Assembly: GCA_022266195.1 (NCBI GenBank)
Contig: WHVY01000002.1
Location: 3,735,001-3,799,000 of the forward strand
DNA length: 64,000 bases
Reading direction: 5' to 3'
Source of the DNA: Tetranychus cinnabarinus
Taxonomy: Eukaryota; Arthropoda; Arachnida; Trombidiformes; Tetranychidae
Part shown: positions 1-11,983 of the stretch, piece by piece
Layout: each line of letters begins with the position of its first letter
How positions within the stretch are numbered: position 1 is the stretch's first letter
Notes under the pieces: model-generated
The model's input: only the letters and a program-made list of their open reading frames with translations
Database searches by the model: none
What the model was told of the DNA's origin: nothing
Made by a program: the position numbers and the translations under genes

Positions 1-2
1 TA

Positions 3-3000
3 CGAGAGTTAATCATTCCCTGTTTAATAGCAGGCTTTGGTAATGTGGCCACTGGCGTTATATTTGCTCACGTTCAAACTTGGGCTGTTTTTGAAAATGT
101 GCCTCAGTTGAACATTCTGGTTCCAGCATTACTAGGACTTAAAGGTAATGTTGAGATGACATTGGCTTCTCGTTTATCAACTCACGCCAATCTTGGGGAT
201 CTTGATGATAAAATGGCAAGAAAAAAGTTAATCACCAGTAATATGGCTCTAGTTCAAACGCAAGCATCTACTGTGGGCTTTTTTGCGCCTCTCCTTGCAC
301 TAGCAGTCTCATACATTTGGCCTTCTGATGGTTCCGATTTAACTCTCCATGAAGCTATCCTATTGATTGCTGGTTCAGTTTTAACTGCTAATATCGCCAA
401 CCTGTTCCTTGGATCCCTCATGTGTGGTGTTATTGTGGCCTCTCGTCATCTTAAAATCAACCCAGACAATATTGCGACTCCAATTGCTGCATCTTTCGGA
501 GATTTAACCACAATGGCGCTTTTAGCTTACATCAGTCACCTTTTGTTTTCAATAATTCATATTCCTTGGATTCAAGTGGTAATTCTTGGCGGTATCATGA
601 CATTTATACCTTTCCTTGTCATGTTTGCTCGTAAACTTGCTGTTACAAGAAAACTTTTGATTACTGGTTGGTTTCCAATCTGTGGAGCCATGATTCTTCA
701 GATTACAGGTGGTAAAATAATGGAAAATTCACTTGATCAATTTACAAAATTAGCCGCGTTTCAGCCTGTAATAAATGGTAAGTTACTGATAAAAGTCCAC
801 TTCATTACTTGACAAAAATCTTTGTCTAATGCTGAGCTTTTTCAACTGATAACATTACAATTTTTCACTTAACTTACAAATGATTTGGTTCAATATTTTG
901 CAAATTGTGATGGAAATTTTCAAACTTGTATTTCAACTTAGAAGGTTAAATTGTTATGAAATGATTACTTACCTTACATTAATATTAGTTGAATTGCAAT
1001 TTGCCTTTTTTTAACTTTCATTGACCTTTTTGCGTTAAAGTAGACAAGGTTAATTTTGTCTGTAATCTAGCCTTGAATATTTCCATGAATTTCCAGGTGA
1101 ATTTTATCTTGAATAATCGAATCATAGGTTTTTATGAGTTGATTTTCGATAAATTATAATGATAAATCAATTGAACGTCAATCAAACAAAATAACTTGAT
1201 TAAGCGGTTGATAATAGATCAGCATTAGGTTCTCTATTTATCTAGACAAATTGAATTATAACACGTTATTTGATATCAACCATGCAAATGCATTTTCCTA
1301 ATTGTGAACAAAACAAAGTTTAAATGTAATGTTGTGATTAATATCGTAATATTGCAATATTATGATTTATATCAATCAAACCCTTTGGTTCATCTTTTTA
1401 CCCTGTTCAATTAGTTATGCATTTCAGTTAAAGGCAAGTGTAAACAATGAGTCGAACTGACGTTTCTCATCAATTGATTAACTTTTACTCTTGATTTTCT
1501 TTTCCCTATTAATCTGATTAACGGTCATCTTTGGCCAGTCAATTGTGTATATTCAATGTACTTAACTTTGTGATAATCAACCAGTAATAAAACAAATAAC
1601 CTCGGGCATTTCCTCATCTTTCAAGTCTCGTCAGTAAACAAGATTGAATGATTAACTGAATTTCTGAGGTTAACAATATTACATTAGCTTATGCCATTCA
1701 ATATGAATTTTTCGAGTTCACCTTTTCTCGGTGAATCACCAGCATGGTAAAATGATGAACCCATTATCACCAAAACAGAAATAGCAACAGAATCAAATTA
1801 AACTAAAAGCTTTACAAAACAAAATTGTCATTACTGATAAACAGGGTTCTACGGACTTGATAATGTTACAAAGACTCTGTAATCAAAATTTGATTAGAAC
1901 AACTGAGATCATGAAAAGCAACGTGATTTTGTTAAACAACATCATGTTGGAAAATCTGAATCAAACTCATTTCTAAAAAGGTGTTGATGAAACATTCAAA
2001 TAGCTTTGAGCGATTGCATTTACAATAAAACTTATCGCTCATAATTGAAATATTTACATTATCATTAATCATTAAAGTATTTTTGTCTAATCTCCATGTA
2101 CTTCAGTTTCCATCAATAATCACATAAATCGATAGTTTCAACTCAATTTTTCTGATATATTGTGTTTCTTCATTTGACCCAACATTTGTCTTGTTTTACT
2201 ACAACTTTAATTTTCCAAAAAACCTTTAGAATCACAATTCAATGTCCATTGCGTATTTCAAGAATGAATGATTGTTAACAAGTTTCGTTGTAATCTATTT
2301 TGTGGAAGCCATTAATTACATTATATCATTCGATTAGGGATTTGAAGTTTCGATTTTCAGGGAAATTCTCTTATTCTATTAAGATTCAGTTTGAAAATAA
2401 CAAATGAAAGCAATTTACATTGATGTGCTCTTTGAGGTTATCCAAGTTGGTCTTTAAATATCTTTAAAGACTACATTTATGGTTAATAAGTTTGACTAAA
2501 TGATGAGAAAATTATTCTCATTTTTACCTGTTTTAAAGCTATTATAATGAAACCTCTGAAAAGTATTTGAATTTTTTTTGTTAACACCTTTTATGCAAAT
2601 CTTGGGATAATGAATTATTTAACTTTACTTACAATTAATCTGTAATTAGCATCATTTGTATGCAAGATAAAACAGTGTTCAATATCAAAGTAATCATTGA
2701 AATTGAGTGAAAAACATTGTTCTCGACTAGACTGATCACTAACCTTGATTATATTTCAATGCTGCTCAGTTCATCCCTATTGACTGGTTAAGTAACTTCA
2801 GTAAACTTGTTATCTAACAATATCATGAAGCCTACGGCTAATTAATCCTAATAAACTAATAAAGACACGAAAGTTGTAACTCAATGAACCAAGAATTGGA
2901 TTGGAGAAAAATGATAATTTGTTTTATTATTGAGCAAAAAGTTGATGATTTATTGGAAGGAAAAGGAAATATTGAAAGTTGAGGGATTCAGAGTTGACAT

Positions 3001-6000
3001 GAATTTTTTGAATTCACCACTTGATAGGGTTAAAAATATTATTGGCCTAGTTAAGTTCACTATTTGAGTAATAATAAAACTCTCGTGATGATCTTCAGTC
3101 AATGGGTTACATAATATGATGAGAGTTATCAAGTTGCTGTTGAAAATAACCATGATGAACCTGAATACTTACTCCGTTTAGTACCATCCTAGATGATCAA
3201 GATGAAGATGAGTTTGGGAAGAAGGAGAGAGAAGACAAAAAATTAAATAAAAATCACTAGAATCTCTTGAAGAGTTTCTCAGTTTATTCAATTGAGGTTA
3301 TTTTTTTCAATGTTCACACCAATCAATTAAATTGTCAAATTAAATTGGTTCACAATAAAATGTTCAATTCTGTTTGCACTTGATTCGATCAGACATTTAT
3401 TAGGTATAAGCCTTATTATTATATCAATTAGTTGAAAATATGGGCCAATGGATTGACCTCAATTTACAGACAATTAACAATGAAGACGCAAAAATTTTAT
3501 AAATAGATTGACAGAATTCAATGATTCAAGTTTGATTCGGGTTTCAAGTAAATTTCATCCTATTTTACCTTCTAACCATTTTTCACTTTCCCATCACCTG
3601 ATAGACGAAACCAAAAGTGAATAATTTCAATTTTTAGCTTCTCTGATCATCAGCCATTACCTCAACTATCATGTCAATTGGTTAATTTCCTGATCCGTTT
3701 CTCTCACTATTCATCACTTGGATTACATTTGCCTTTCCTGTTATGATTTTTAAAGGCCTTTAAAGGTTCAAAATGAAGTTCAATCGCCATTAGGTTAATG
3801 TTATTATAATGTCATGTTTTGATTGTCGATCCATGAATAATAATTATCTCAACTCTGTTATTCTGATTCTAATTAGATCCTTCTTGATCCAGATTAGTGA
3901 TTAATCTTGTTTCCAGTAAAAATGATGTTAGATTAATCAAATAGGTTTTACTGATCAACAACTCACCTTGTTATTAAACTAATCTATAGCTTGATATTTA
4001 TTGATCCATGTTCATGAATCATACAATTTCGCCATTAATCAAAGCTTCATTTATTTAGTCAGATAAAAAGATAATTGGAGAAATGCTAAAGAAAAGGTTT
4101 TTACAAAAATATTTATTTCTTCAAAATATTACTCCCTTTCAATCGAGTTAATATTAATCTTATTTTTTAACATTAGTGTAACAAAAGTATATTTAAATCG
4201 ACATAATCAACAATAATGTAAATCACTTAGTCTAACGATAAGCAACTTATTATCATGAGCAAAACATTTACCAGGGAAACTTGAATAATGTTTGGAAATG
4301 ATATTTTTGTATAAAAGAGTTTCTCTTCTTTATTCATCAAAAATTCCTTTGATCATAACTGATGATAACCAGATTAGTTTCATTAAATCTGATAATAAAA
4401 AATGCCATTCAACTGCTTTGTATTTTAGTTGGGAAAAAGACATAAAACTGTTTGACGAGATGAAATGAACATTCCAAATGTCCTGAAGGGTTCATTTCAG
4501 GCCACAATTTTCATCTGATAATCAAACACAATTTTGATTTGAAACTATTCATATGTTTTTATCGTGTTCAACTCACAAGTATTATTAGCATCCTTTGACA
4601 GGAAATATCTTTGGAATAACTTCATTTCTTTGCTTCTTCAAATCATGAAAAAAATGAATTCAACATTCGATTGTATTCAGCTTATTTTTCGTCTTCAATT
4701 CGTTTCAGCTGAAGGCAAATTTCAAAGTAATGTTGACTATTCACATGAAAATGTTTCATTTTCCTTCAGGGTCTAATGAGAAAAACTGTTTCTCTTCAAC
4801 AATCTGATTCATTTTTGTCTATTCAAGAATCTGTAGCTTCAAAGATTCTCAATTAAAACAATTATTTCCCGAGTAATTTTGACACTTGAATTTGTTTTCA
4901 TTTTCATTTTATTGATTGCAAAAAGTAAATTTGATTTGCCGTTGGACTGGCATGATACAGATAATCAATGTTATTATGAATACAATGTAAATGTCCATTG
5001 AAATGTTGGATAAATTGTTTACCCAATTCTGATCACATTGAGATTGTTTTATACAAATAGATAATTAAATTGTAAAGACATGAGGAATGGTGAACAATGT
5101 TATTGTTATTTGTAATCAACAAACATGATTCATGTCTTGCTCATTCAGAGTTAACCATGAACAGGGTCTTAGACAGAATTATACTGAATTAACCTTTAAA
5201 TTCATGTCACATCATGTCACAAGATGGGAAAAGTTTTACTTTTTCTTCCAAATAAAAGGTAAAATAGTCTTTATCAGTTGTATTATTTTGGATAAAAAGA
5301 TGAGTGAAATATTTTATCAAGAAAAAACCTTTTTCTTGTTCAACTTTTGAATATTAAATTTTTCCAAGAAAACAGGTTGGTTATGGAAATAATTGTGAAA
5401 ATTATTCATCATTTTTCGCAATTTCAATTGTTGGAGTAATCAATGATTAAAGCTTAATAAAGCTTTATCAACTGTCTTGCTTGTAGACATTTGAAAGATC
5501 AAAAGTGTTAAGTCAATGTCATTTTTTTGCTCTTGACATTTCATTGAAAATGTAAATCTCAATAAAGCCAGCAATGTTGATAGATTAAGCCTTTTGAATA
5601 AATTAGCTCAATTTTTGAGATAACTGGATAGGTTAAGTTTACCTTCATTTCCAGTTATTGTTGAAATTAAATTTGGTAACTTATTAATTGACTAATTGTT
5701 TCCATTAAGGTGTTGGAGGTAATCTTGCTGCTGTTCAAACAAGTCGCATATCAACTTATCTTCACCGTCGTACAGTCAAGAAACAGTTACCTGATCCAGA
5801 TAATGAGCTTTGCACTTATCCAGGACGAATCTTCTTCAATTTAGACAGTAAGTTTAATTGTGAATATAACAGTTTATTTATGATAAATGACAATCAGTTG
5901 ATAGTTAATTCTTACCTTTTCTTTTACAGGTGATCATACAATTATGGCTCGATTTTTGTTATTACTATCAATACCTAGTCATTTATTATTTATTTTTGTA

Positions 6001-6306
6001 ATAAAATTGGTTCGAGATCATTTTACAATGACAGGTACATTTTTAACTGTTTATATGATTGCTGCAGTTATTCAAGTTTCCATACTGATTCAAGTCTCCT
6101 ACACATTGGTTCATTTTATATGGAGAAAAGGATTTAATCCAGATAATTCAGCTCTACCTTTTCTAACAGCTTTTGGTGATTTAATTGGCTCAGTCTTATT
6201 GGCCTTAGCTTTTACACTTCTATCTGCTTTAGGTGATGTAAATGCCCTTCAACCAATACCAAGTTTAAGTTTTGGAGTTAAGGAGCACAGTTTTGGAAGC
6301 CTTTAA
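3..6306 (+). CDS. SLC41A: SLC41-family Mg2+ transporter, 3' part
   Basis: Solute carrier 41 proteins (MgtE-like) move Mg2+ across membranes. The gene is cut by the left window edge, so the N-terminus is missing. I read three exons: up to 777, 5710-5847 and 5930-6306, ending in TAA. The split codons join in frame. The first exon carries the family motifs LVPALLGLKGN and EMTLASRLSTHANLG, followed by several hydrophobic helices. The join across the first intron restores FQPVINGVGGNLAAVQTSR, a conserved SLC41 signature. The last exon adds about four more hydrophobic segments and a short tail. The first intron is 4,932 bp, very long beside the 82 bp second one. Family assignment is firm; which SLC41 member it is cannot be told. 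The gene converges on LENG8 with 74 bp between stop codons. Confidence 0.9.
778..5709 (+). other. Large SLC41 intron
   Basis: This is 4.9 kb of AT-rich sequence between the GTAAGT donor at 778 and the acceptor AG at 5708-5709. Short open frames inside it (about 2950-3153, 4564-4776, 5132-5350) have no recognisable motifs or codon signature. I see no transposon, RNA gene or nested gene. Confidence 0.7.
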
Positions 6307-6380
6307 GTTCATCCTTTTAAAACAAAAAAATAGTCCCGGTAGCGTGAAAAAGTCATAAATATATTTTGCATTAGACTTTT

Positions 6381-9300
6381 TCATTGAGTACTCGGGGTTA
6401 CTTGGCTGTTCTTGCAGTCGATCGTTTGTGGATCAAGGTATACAATGGCAAATTGGTTTAAGAACTGTAGCATCTCATCGGCGTCCTCGAAAGCTAGTTC
6501 ATTCTTTACATAATTTAAACTAACTGATGGCCGAAATCTAGATGCAATCAAAGTAATAACATTATTAATTTGTTCACATGTGAAATACCTCATTTTTATA
6601 ACATTATTGTTGATTGATAAATTAGATAAAAAAATAAAGAATCATTGGTATTGTCCTTAAAAGAAATTGCTTCAAAAGTAATTTACAAATGACCTTAAGG
6701 TATTCAACTTTTCGATTCGGGATTTTTCTAGTCTACAGTGAAGAGCAAAACTGTACATGCACAAACTGGGAAAACGAAAGATTGATCAGATTGGTCAAGT
6801 GAAAACATTAAACCATTTAGATCAATTGAAGCTCAAAGATACTGATTAACTTTGAGATTGTTGGATTTAAACAGTTTTGCTTTTCGCTGTTGTGACCTTT
6901 TATCCCTTTGAAACCATCTTAGGGTTGCGATCCCATAAAGTTTATCAAAACTAGAACTGTCAAGGAAAGACAATAAAAATTAGATACAATATTTACAATT
7001 AGACTTGAGTTTGAATGGATGAACAGAGAGAGCTGAAAAACAGAGTGAAAGCTAATACATTGATGAAGGGGATTAAAGGTATTCAGATAAAGTGTTATCA
7101 TATTGAGCTTTTTTCATGCTTCCATCATAATCATCATCATCTTGAAACATAATTTTCTTTGTTCAGTCTATTTATATTTCTTTTCTTGACGGATAAATTA
7201 ATGTACATTATTTGTGCACAAAAGAAACAAAAAGCTTTATAAGGGATGAAAAGACCGGATTAGGAAAGGAGCGATATTTGGGTGGGAAAATATCAGCTAA
7301 CAACAGACGAATAGAATTTCCAAGATATTCTTCATCAATCAGCTTCCAAAAAAAATGATATCATCAGTGATTAAATGATGGTGAAAGGAGAGAAGAGGAA
7401 AGGTTTGAAGGTGCAAACAAAGATATTAATCCATATAAAGATGGAAACAAAAAGCAAAAATTGGGTAAATATGATAAATAATATACAATTGAGACTCCCT
7501 TTTGAGTATTTTGTAAAAATTTAAATTGTCACTGAATGTTTGGCAAAATGTAAAAATCAATGAACGATTCAAGGATGACAATCTTATTTAATTAGCATCA
7601 CAATTAGCATCATAATAGTTGTTAATTTTTAAATTATTTGACTTTCTTAGAAGACAATCAACTTACAGACAAGGAACTGTAATTCAATTGAAAATAAAAG
7701 TCAATTAATTGGATAAATGCCCATCAACTTTTACCCTTTTGTTTGCTTTTTTCATCATTTCAATTGAAAAAGGATAAGAAAGTAAATAAAACTGGATTAA
7801 CGCCCTTTCATTTGTTTAACATCTTAATTGGTGGGTCACAAGAACAATCAACTTTATCTTCAACAAAATTCATCAATTGTTGCAGAAATAAATAAAGTTA
7901 ATATAAGCTGGAAAATGTTGACAAAAAATTTAAATCATCGACAACTTTCATTGATGATATTGCCAACATTTCAAGGTTTGTGATTAAAGGCTTTTCATTT
8001 CTTCTATTCTCAGTCTTTTTTAGTTCGGTTTGTATTTCAATTTTACTCATGAAGAGTTGGTCATCAAATGATGGTGAGTTAATTTTTTAAATTGTTCAAA
8101 CAAATGAAAAGATAAATTTATGCTAACTCAAATGTTATCTAAATGTGTTCATTTATAAATCAATGCAAGGTTAATGGATTATCAATGGAAAAGTTAATAG
8201 TTAATTCGCTCATATTCATCGTCATTTTAAGAGTTTCATCTGCATCAGCATCTTCAACATCCACGGATTCATCAACAACAGCTTTGTCATCATCAACTAC
8301 AGTGAAAACAGAAACTGAACTGATAAGCAGTGAATCAAAGGATAGTGAAGATAAAAATGATTTACTTAAGGGTTTGAAAGACTTTGGCCCTGATGATTTG
8401 GCAAAACTAATCAAAGCAAAGAAAGAGAAAGAATTGGATGAATTTAAATCAAAAGTAACAAATATACGAGGTAATCGAGAAGCTCTGGATAGTTATCAAC
8501 AAAAAGGAGTGCCAATAGTTCAGCAACATGAGGATGATTATCAAAGTCAAACAGATCAATCGGAGGAAGACGATTTTGATGGAGGAAATGATTCTTCGTC
8601 GAGTGGAGTAAAGAGACCAAAATTCGGAAATTTGGGCTCATTTATTCCAAATCCTGGATCGGTCATGACAATGATGGTGAAACCAATTGATCGACCAGAA
8701 CAAATGGTTTGTGATTGTTACAATCCAACAAAAACACAACAGACTAATACGCAGCAATTACAAATAACACAGCAACAGTTATGGCCACCGATGGTTTCGA
8801 ATCGTAAAGTGCCAATTATGCCTCCAATGACTCCAATGGCTCCAATACAGCCAATGCAACCACCCATAAGCTTGTTTCCACCAAATCCATTTTCATTCAT
8901 AGGTCAACATTTTGCAAACAAACCAAGGCATTCACATAAAAAGAAACAAATGAACCCATTAAGTTTGTTACTAATGGGGTTGACAGGAACCAAACGGAAA
9001 AGACCTCGACCTCGACCAGTTTATCACAACTATCCTGCTTACCAGCAACAACCCATTTCACCGATATTACCAGAGTTTGAGTCAAATGAACCTGACTACA
9101 TGTACCCAGCAACACAAAACTACAATACAAAAGGTAGTAAAGGAGCATCTGGGAAAAAAGGACGAAGAAGACCTAAAAATCCTTCATACAACCATCTACC
9201 TCCTCCTCCTTCATCAATTAAAGGTAAATCTAAAGGTAAAACTTCGTTTAAAGGCAAATGGAATTGGCCAATGCAAGATGACTATAAAGATCTACAACAA

Positions 9301-11292
9301 GGGTTCAATGAATAACGCAAGCCAAACTATAACCAGACAAATATCATGATTTTTTTGTTGTATCACACAGACTTTAACTGATTTTTTTGTATTTTTTTAA
9401 GAAATAATTTTTAAAGGATATTACCAGATAAACTTTAAATTAAAAGTATAACCCATGAGATCGCAACCACCCTTAAAGGTCATTAATTACGGTACTTACA
9501 TGCTCTAATTATGAACTCTTACGAAAATTTCACATAATCAATAACATAATTAGTCACTAATCAACTCAATTAAAGTTGAAGATTAACTCACGCTTTAACG
9601 ATGATATTTAAGGCATGTTTTCTTTCACGTTCAACAAACCAACCCATCAATTTACCAGACATAGCGGGAGCAGATCGATATAATTTGAAAAAATTATGAT
9701 AGTCTCTTAGAGACCAAGCCTGTCGAACTTTAATAGCGTGCTGAATAACCTCACTAGACCTACTAGAAGAATCTAAATTTCTCATAGCTATCTGCAAACC
9801 TAAAAAATAGAGAAAATTTATTTAATAAAATTATTTCATTGACCGTTGATAAACTCTTACCTGATAAGTTCCCTGAATAAATGAAATACAATATCAGGTA
9901 TGCAGTGAACTCTGCCCTATTTACACTAGGCACCTCCCCATATAAGATTTGAAGTTGACTTTGACACTGGTTGAACTCTTCCGGATCGCCCTTTGAATGA
10001 AAAAAAGATAATATTCAGATTATTAATAAAATTTCTTCAAATATTTTGAAAGTCGAAATTACCTTTTCCAACGCAATTTTAGCATGGGTTTCATAGACAT
10101 GAACCGTGAAGCTGTTACGAATAACTTGCACGGTCAAGTCTTGACGAATAGATTTAAGCTGATCGCAGGCATAGTGGTAATCTTTGTTCATGATCCAGTG
10201 CTTCACAACCATATCCAAAGATCTTTCGAGTACATATTGAGGGCGAACTGTGGTAGGGTCTGCAGTTGATGTGAGTCTTAAGTATTGCTTCTCTAAATCC
10301 TGGCATGTTCCAATAATTGGGGTGGCTGATTCCAAATCGATGCCTTGTTCTATATCCCAAATGTTATTTTTATGACCACCGTTAAAACTATTATCTCCAG
10401 GGGAACTTCTAGTTAAATTAAACCTAGCTTTTCGTCGAGCAATTAGCTCAGGATCAATCTGTGGCATATGAGTGGTAATTGATGAGTTTGGTTTTTGTGA
10501 ATTATTAGAATAGTTGTTATTTTTCTTATTTTTTTCTTTTTTGTTCTTTTTTCGCTCTACAAATGAAGGAACTGATTTAAGTGAAGGACGTTTCTTCCTC
10601 TCGTCAACTAAAGGAATGTATTCATCGTCGAATGAGTGTGGTGATCTAAATAAGGCAAATAAAAATAAAAATATGTCACAAAATGCTCACTCATAGCAAT
10701 ATGAGGCAACAAATGAGTAAACTTACCCTTTTCTTGGTCTTGAGTCAGGAGATTTAGACCTAGACCTGGAACTGGATCCTGAGCTGCTGCTCGAACTAAC
10801 TCGCGATCTTTTTTTCCTATTATCACGATAATTCCCACGCGGTGATGGGGACCTAGAGTTTGATCGACGATTCCTTGACCTTATATTCTTACGCATCAAA
10901 TTACTTCTAAATTTGTCAATCTTTGCTTGCATTAGGCTACTATTATCACTATTCCAATTTTTCTTATAAGACCAACGCATAACAACCCCTGGTTTAACTG
11001 AATCTGACGGTACTGTTGTAGATGCAACAGGGACCTCTCGATTGTAATTTTCCGATTCTCTCATTCCTGCTATTTCCTTTTCAAAAACAATACCAATAGG
11101 ACCGGATTGAAGGAACCTTGATGAAGTAGTAGCAACAGATACCTGATTTTCATTCTCATCGTCTGATATATCCATGGGTCTACATTCATAATCATCCATT
11201 TTGATCCTGGAATAACTAATAGTAATAACAAAAAAATTTAATAAAATAAATACGATTGCTGACGGTGTACACAAATATAAACAAGACTCACC
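6381..11292 (-). CDS. LENG8: LENG8/Thp3-like SAC3-domain protein
   Basis: This is the metazoan counterpart of yeast Thp3, a SAC3/GANP-domain protein linked to mRNA processing and TREX-2-like assemblies in the nucleus. There are five coding exons: 11199-10727, 10645-10063, 9990-9861, 9799-9592 and 6537-6381 (517 codons, 516 aa). A non-coding first exon probably ends at 11292, with the acceptor at 11207. The N-terminal third is an arginine/serine-rich tract. The PCI-type SAC3 region starts near residue 250, with the family blocks GTCQDLEKQYLRLT, STVRPQYVLERSL and ACDQLKSIRQDLTVQ. Further on come EVYETHA-like, FKLYRSAPAMSG and a final SIDC-like motif (TIDCKNS). It is shorter than human LENG8 because the disordered N-terminus is shorter. 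The last intron (6538-9591) holds another gene on the opposite strand. Confidence 0.9.
6538..8073 (-). other. LENG8 last intron, part without coding sequence
   Basis: This is AT-rich sequence downstream of the nested plus-strand gene's promoter side. A small frame at 6919-7101 (-) is not supported by motifs. I see no repeats or RNA genes. The plus-strand stretch before 8074 should contain the promoter and a 5' untranslated exon of the nested gene. Confidence 0.5.
8170..9315 (+). CDS. Secreted low-complexity protein nested in LENG8 intron
   Basis: I do not recognise a family. From the ATG at 8185 the frame runs 376 aa. The first 22 residues form a signal peptide (short basic start, then NSLIFIVILRVSSASA). 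Then follow a Ser/Thr-rich tract, an acidic/lysine region, a Pro/Met/Gln-rich middle with a PMTPMAPIQPMQ repeat, and a strongly basic C-terminus with RPRPRP and repeated KGK. Only two cysteines are seen, near the centre. I prefer this ATG because 8170 looks like a splice acceptor (AG at 8168-8169), paired with a donor at 8074; joining them puts a stop after the upstream ATG, making that exon 5' UTR. The composition suggests an extracellular matrix or cuticle-like secreted protein, but that is inference. Confidence 0.7.
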   Translation, partial: VNGLSMEKLIVNSLIFIVILRVSSASASSTSTDSSTTALSSSTTVKTETELISSESKDSEDKNDLLKGLKDFGPDDLAKLIKAKKEKELDEFKSKVTNIRGNREALDSYQQKGVPIVQQHEDDYQSQTDQSEEDDFDGGNDSSSSGVKRPKFGNLGSFIPNPGSVMTMMVKPIDRPEQMVCDCYNPTKTQQTNTQQLQITQQQLWPPMVSNRKVPIMPPMTPMAPIQPMQPPISLFPPNPFSFIGQHFANKPRHSHKKKQMNPLSLLLMGLTGTKRKRPRPRPVYHNYPAYQQQPISPILPEFESNEPDYMYPATQNYNTKGSKGASGKKGRRRPKNPSYNHLPPPPSSIKGKSKGKTSFKGKWNWPMQDDYKDLQQGFNE

Positions 11293-11983
11293 TTACAGTG
11301 CAAACATACAATAAAATGAAGGCTTGAAGCTAGGGGAAAAGGGGGAAGAAAGCCAAAAGATGGCGACAACGTTGAAAAGATATGAAGATGATTAAACAGA
11401 TGAAACAAGTCGATGAAATAACTAAGATTAATAATTTAAAGCTTTATTTAAAAACACAAAACAATAAACGCATTGTTTATTCAAATTTAACACGTAAAAT
11501 AACCTTTGAAATATGATTAGAAATAAATTTTTAATAAGAAATAAGAATCTATGAAGTATATTTGAATCAGCTTCTTTAAATTACTCATACTTTATGATAG
11601 TGAATAGTTCATAGATGGCAGTGAAAATTTGAGAGCATCTGATAAAATAGTGAGCGAGATTCAATTTATTAAAACGCAATTCTTATGAAATATTGAACTA
11701 AAAATAGAAAAGTGATGCTAATAATGCTTAGCAATTAATTATGTTGATAGGTACTTGAAAAAATCATAAAAGTATGAACAAAAACGGATTTAATCTTAAG
11801 AGGTGGAAAAATATATGAATAGATCAACGATTTTTAGTGATAAATTAATCTTTGGTAATCAAAATCCAATTAAATGTTTGCTTAGCAAAGTCGATGGAAA
11901 AGATGTTCAAGCTAAATTCAACAGCATATTATGTAACATTTCTTAATTTAAAAATTTTTACAGTAGATTTAAGCCTTAAATGA
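11293..11983. other. LENG8-PMS2 intergenic region
   Basis: AT-rich sequence holding the LENG8 promoter side and the PMS2 3' end. The bases just below 11984 (from about 11932) are duplicated in the PMS2 pseudogene at 19507, so the duplication reached past the stop codon. No other feature is seen. Confidence 0.5.

Noticed and set aside
8160..9148. Several minus-strand frames under the nested gene
   Set aside because: They are antisense shadows of the biased plus-strand coding sequence.
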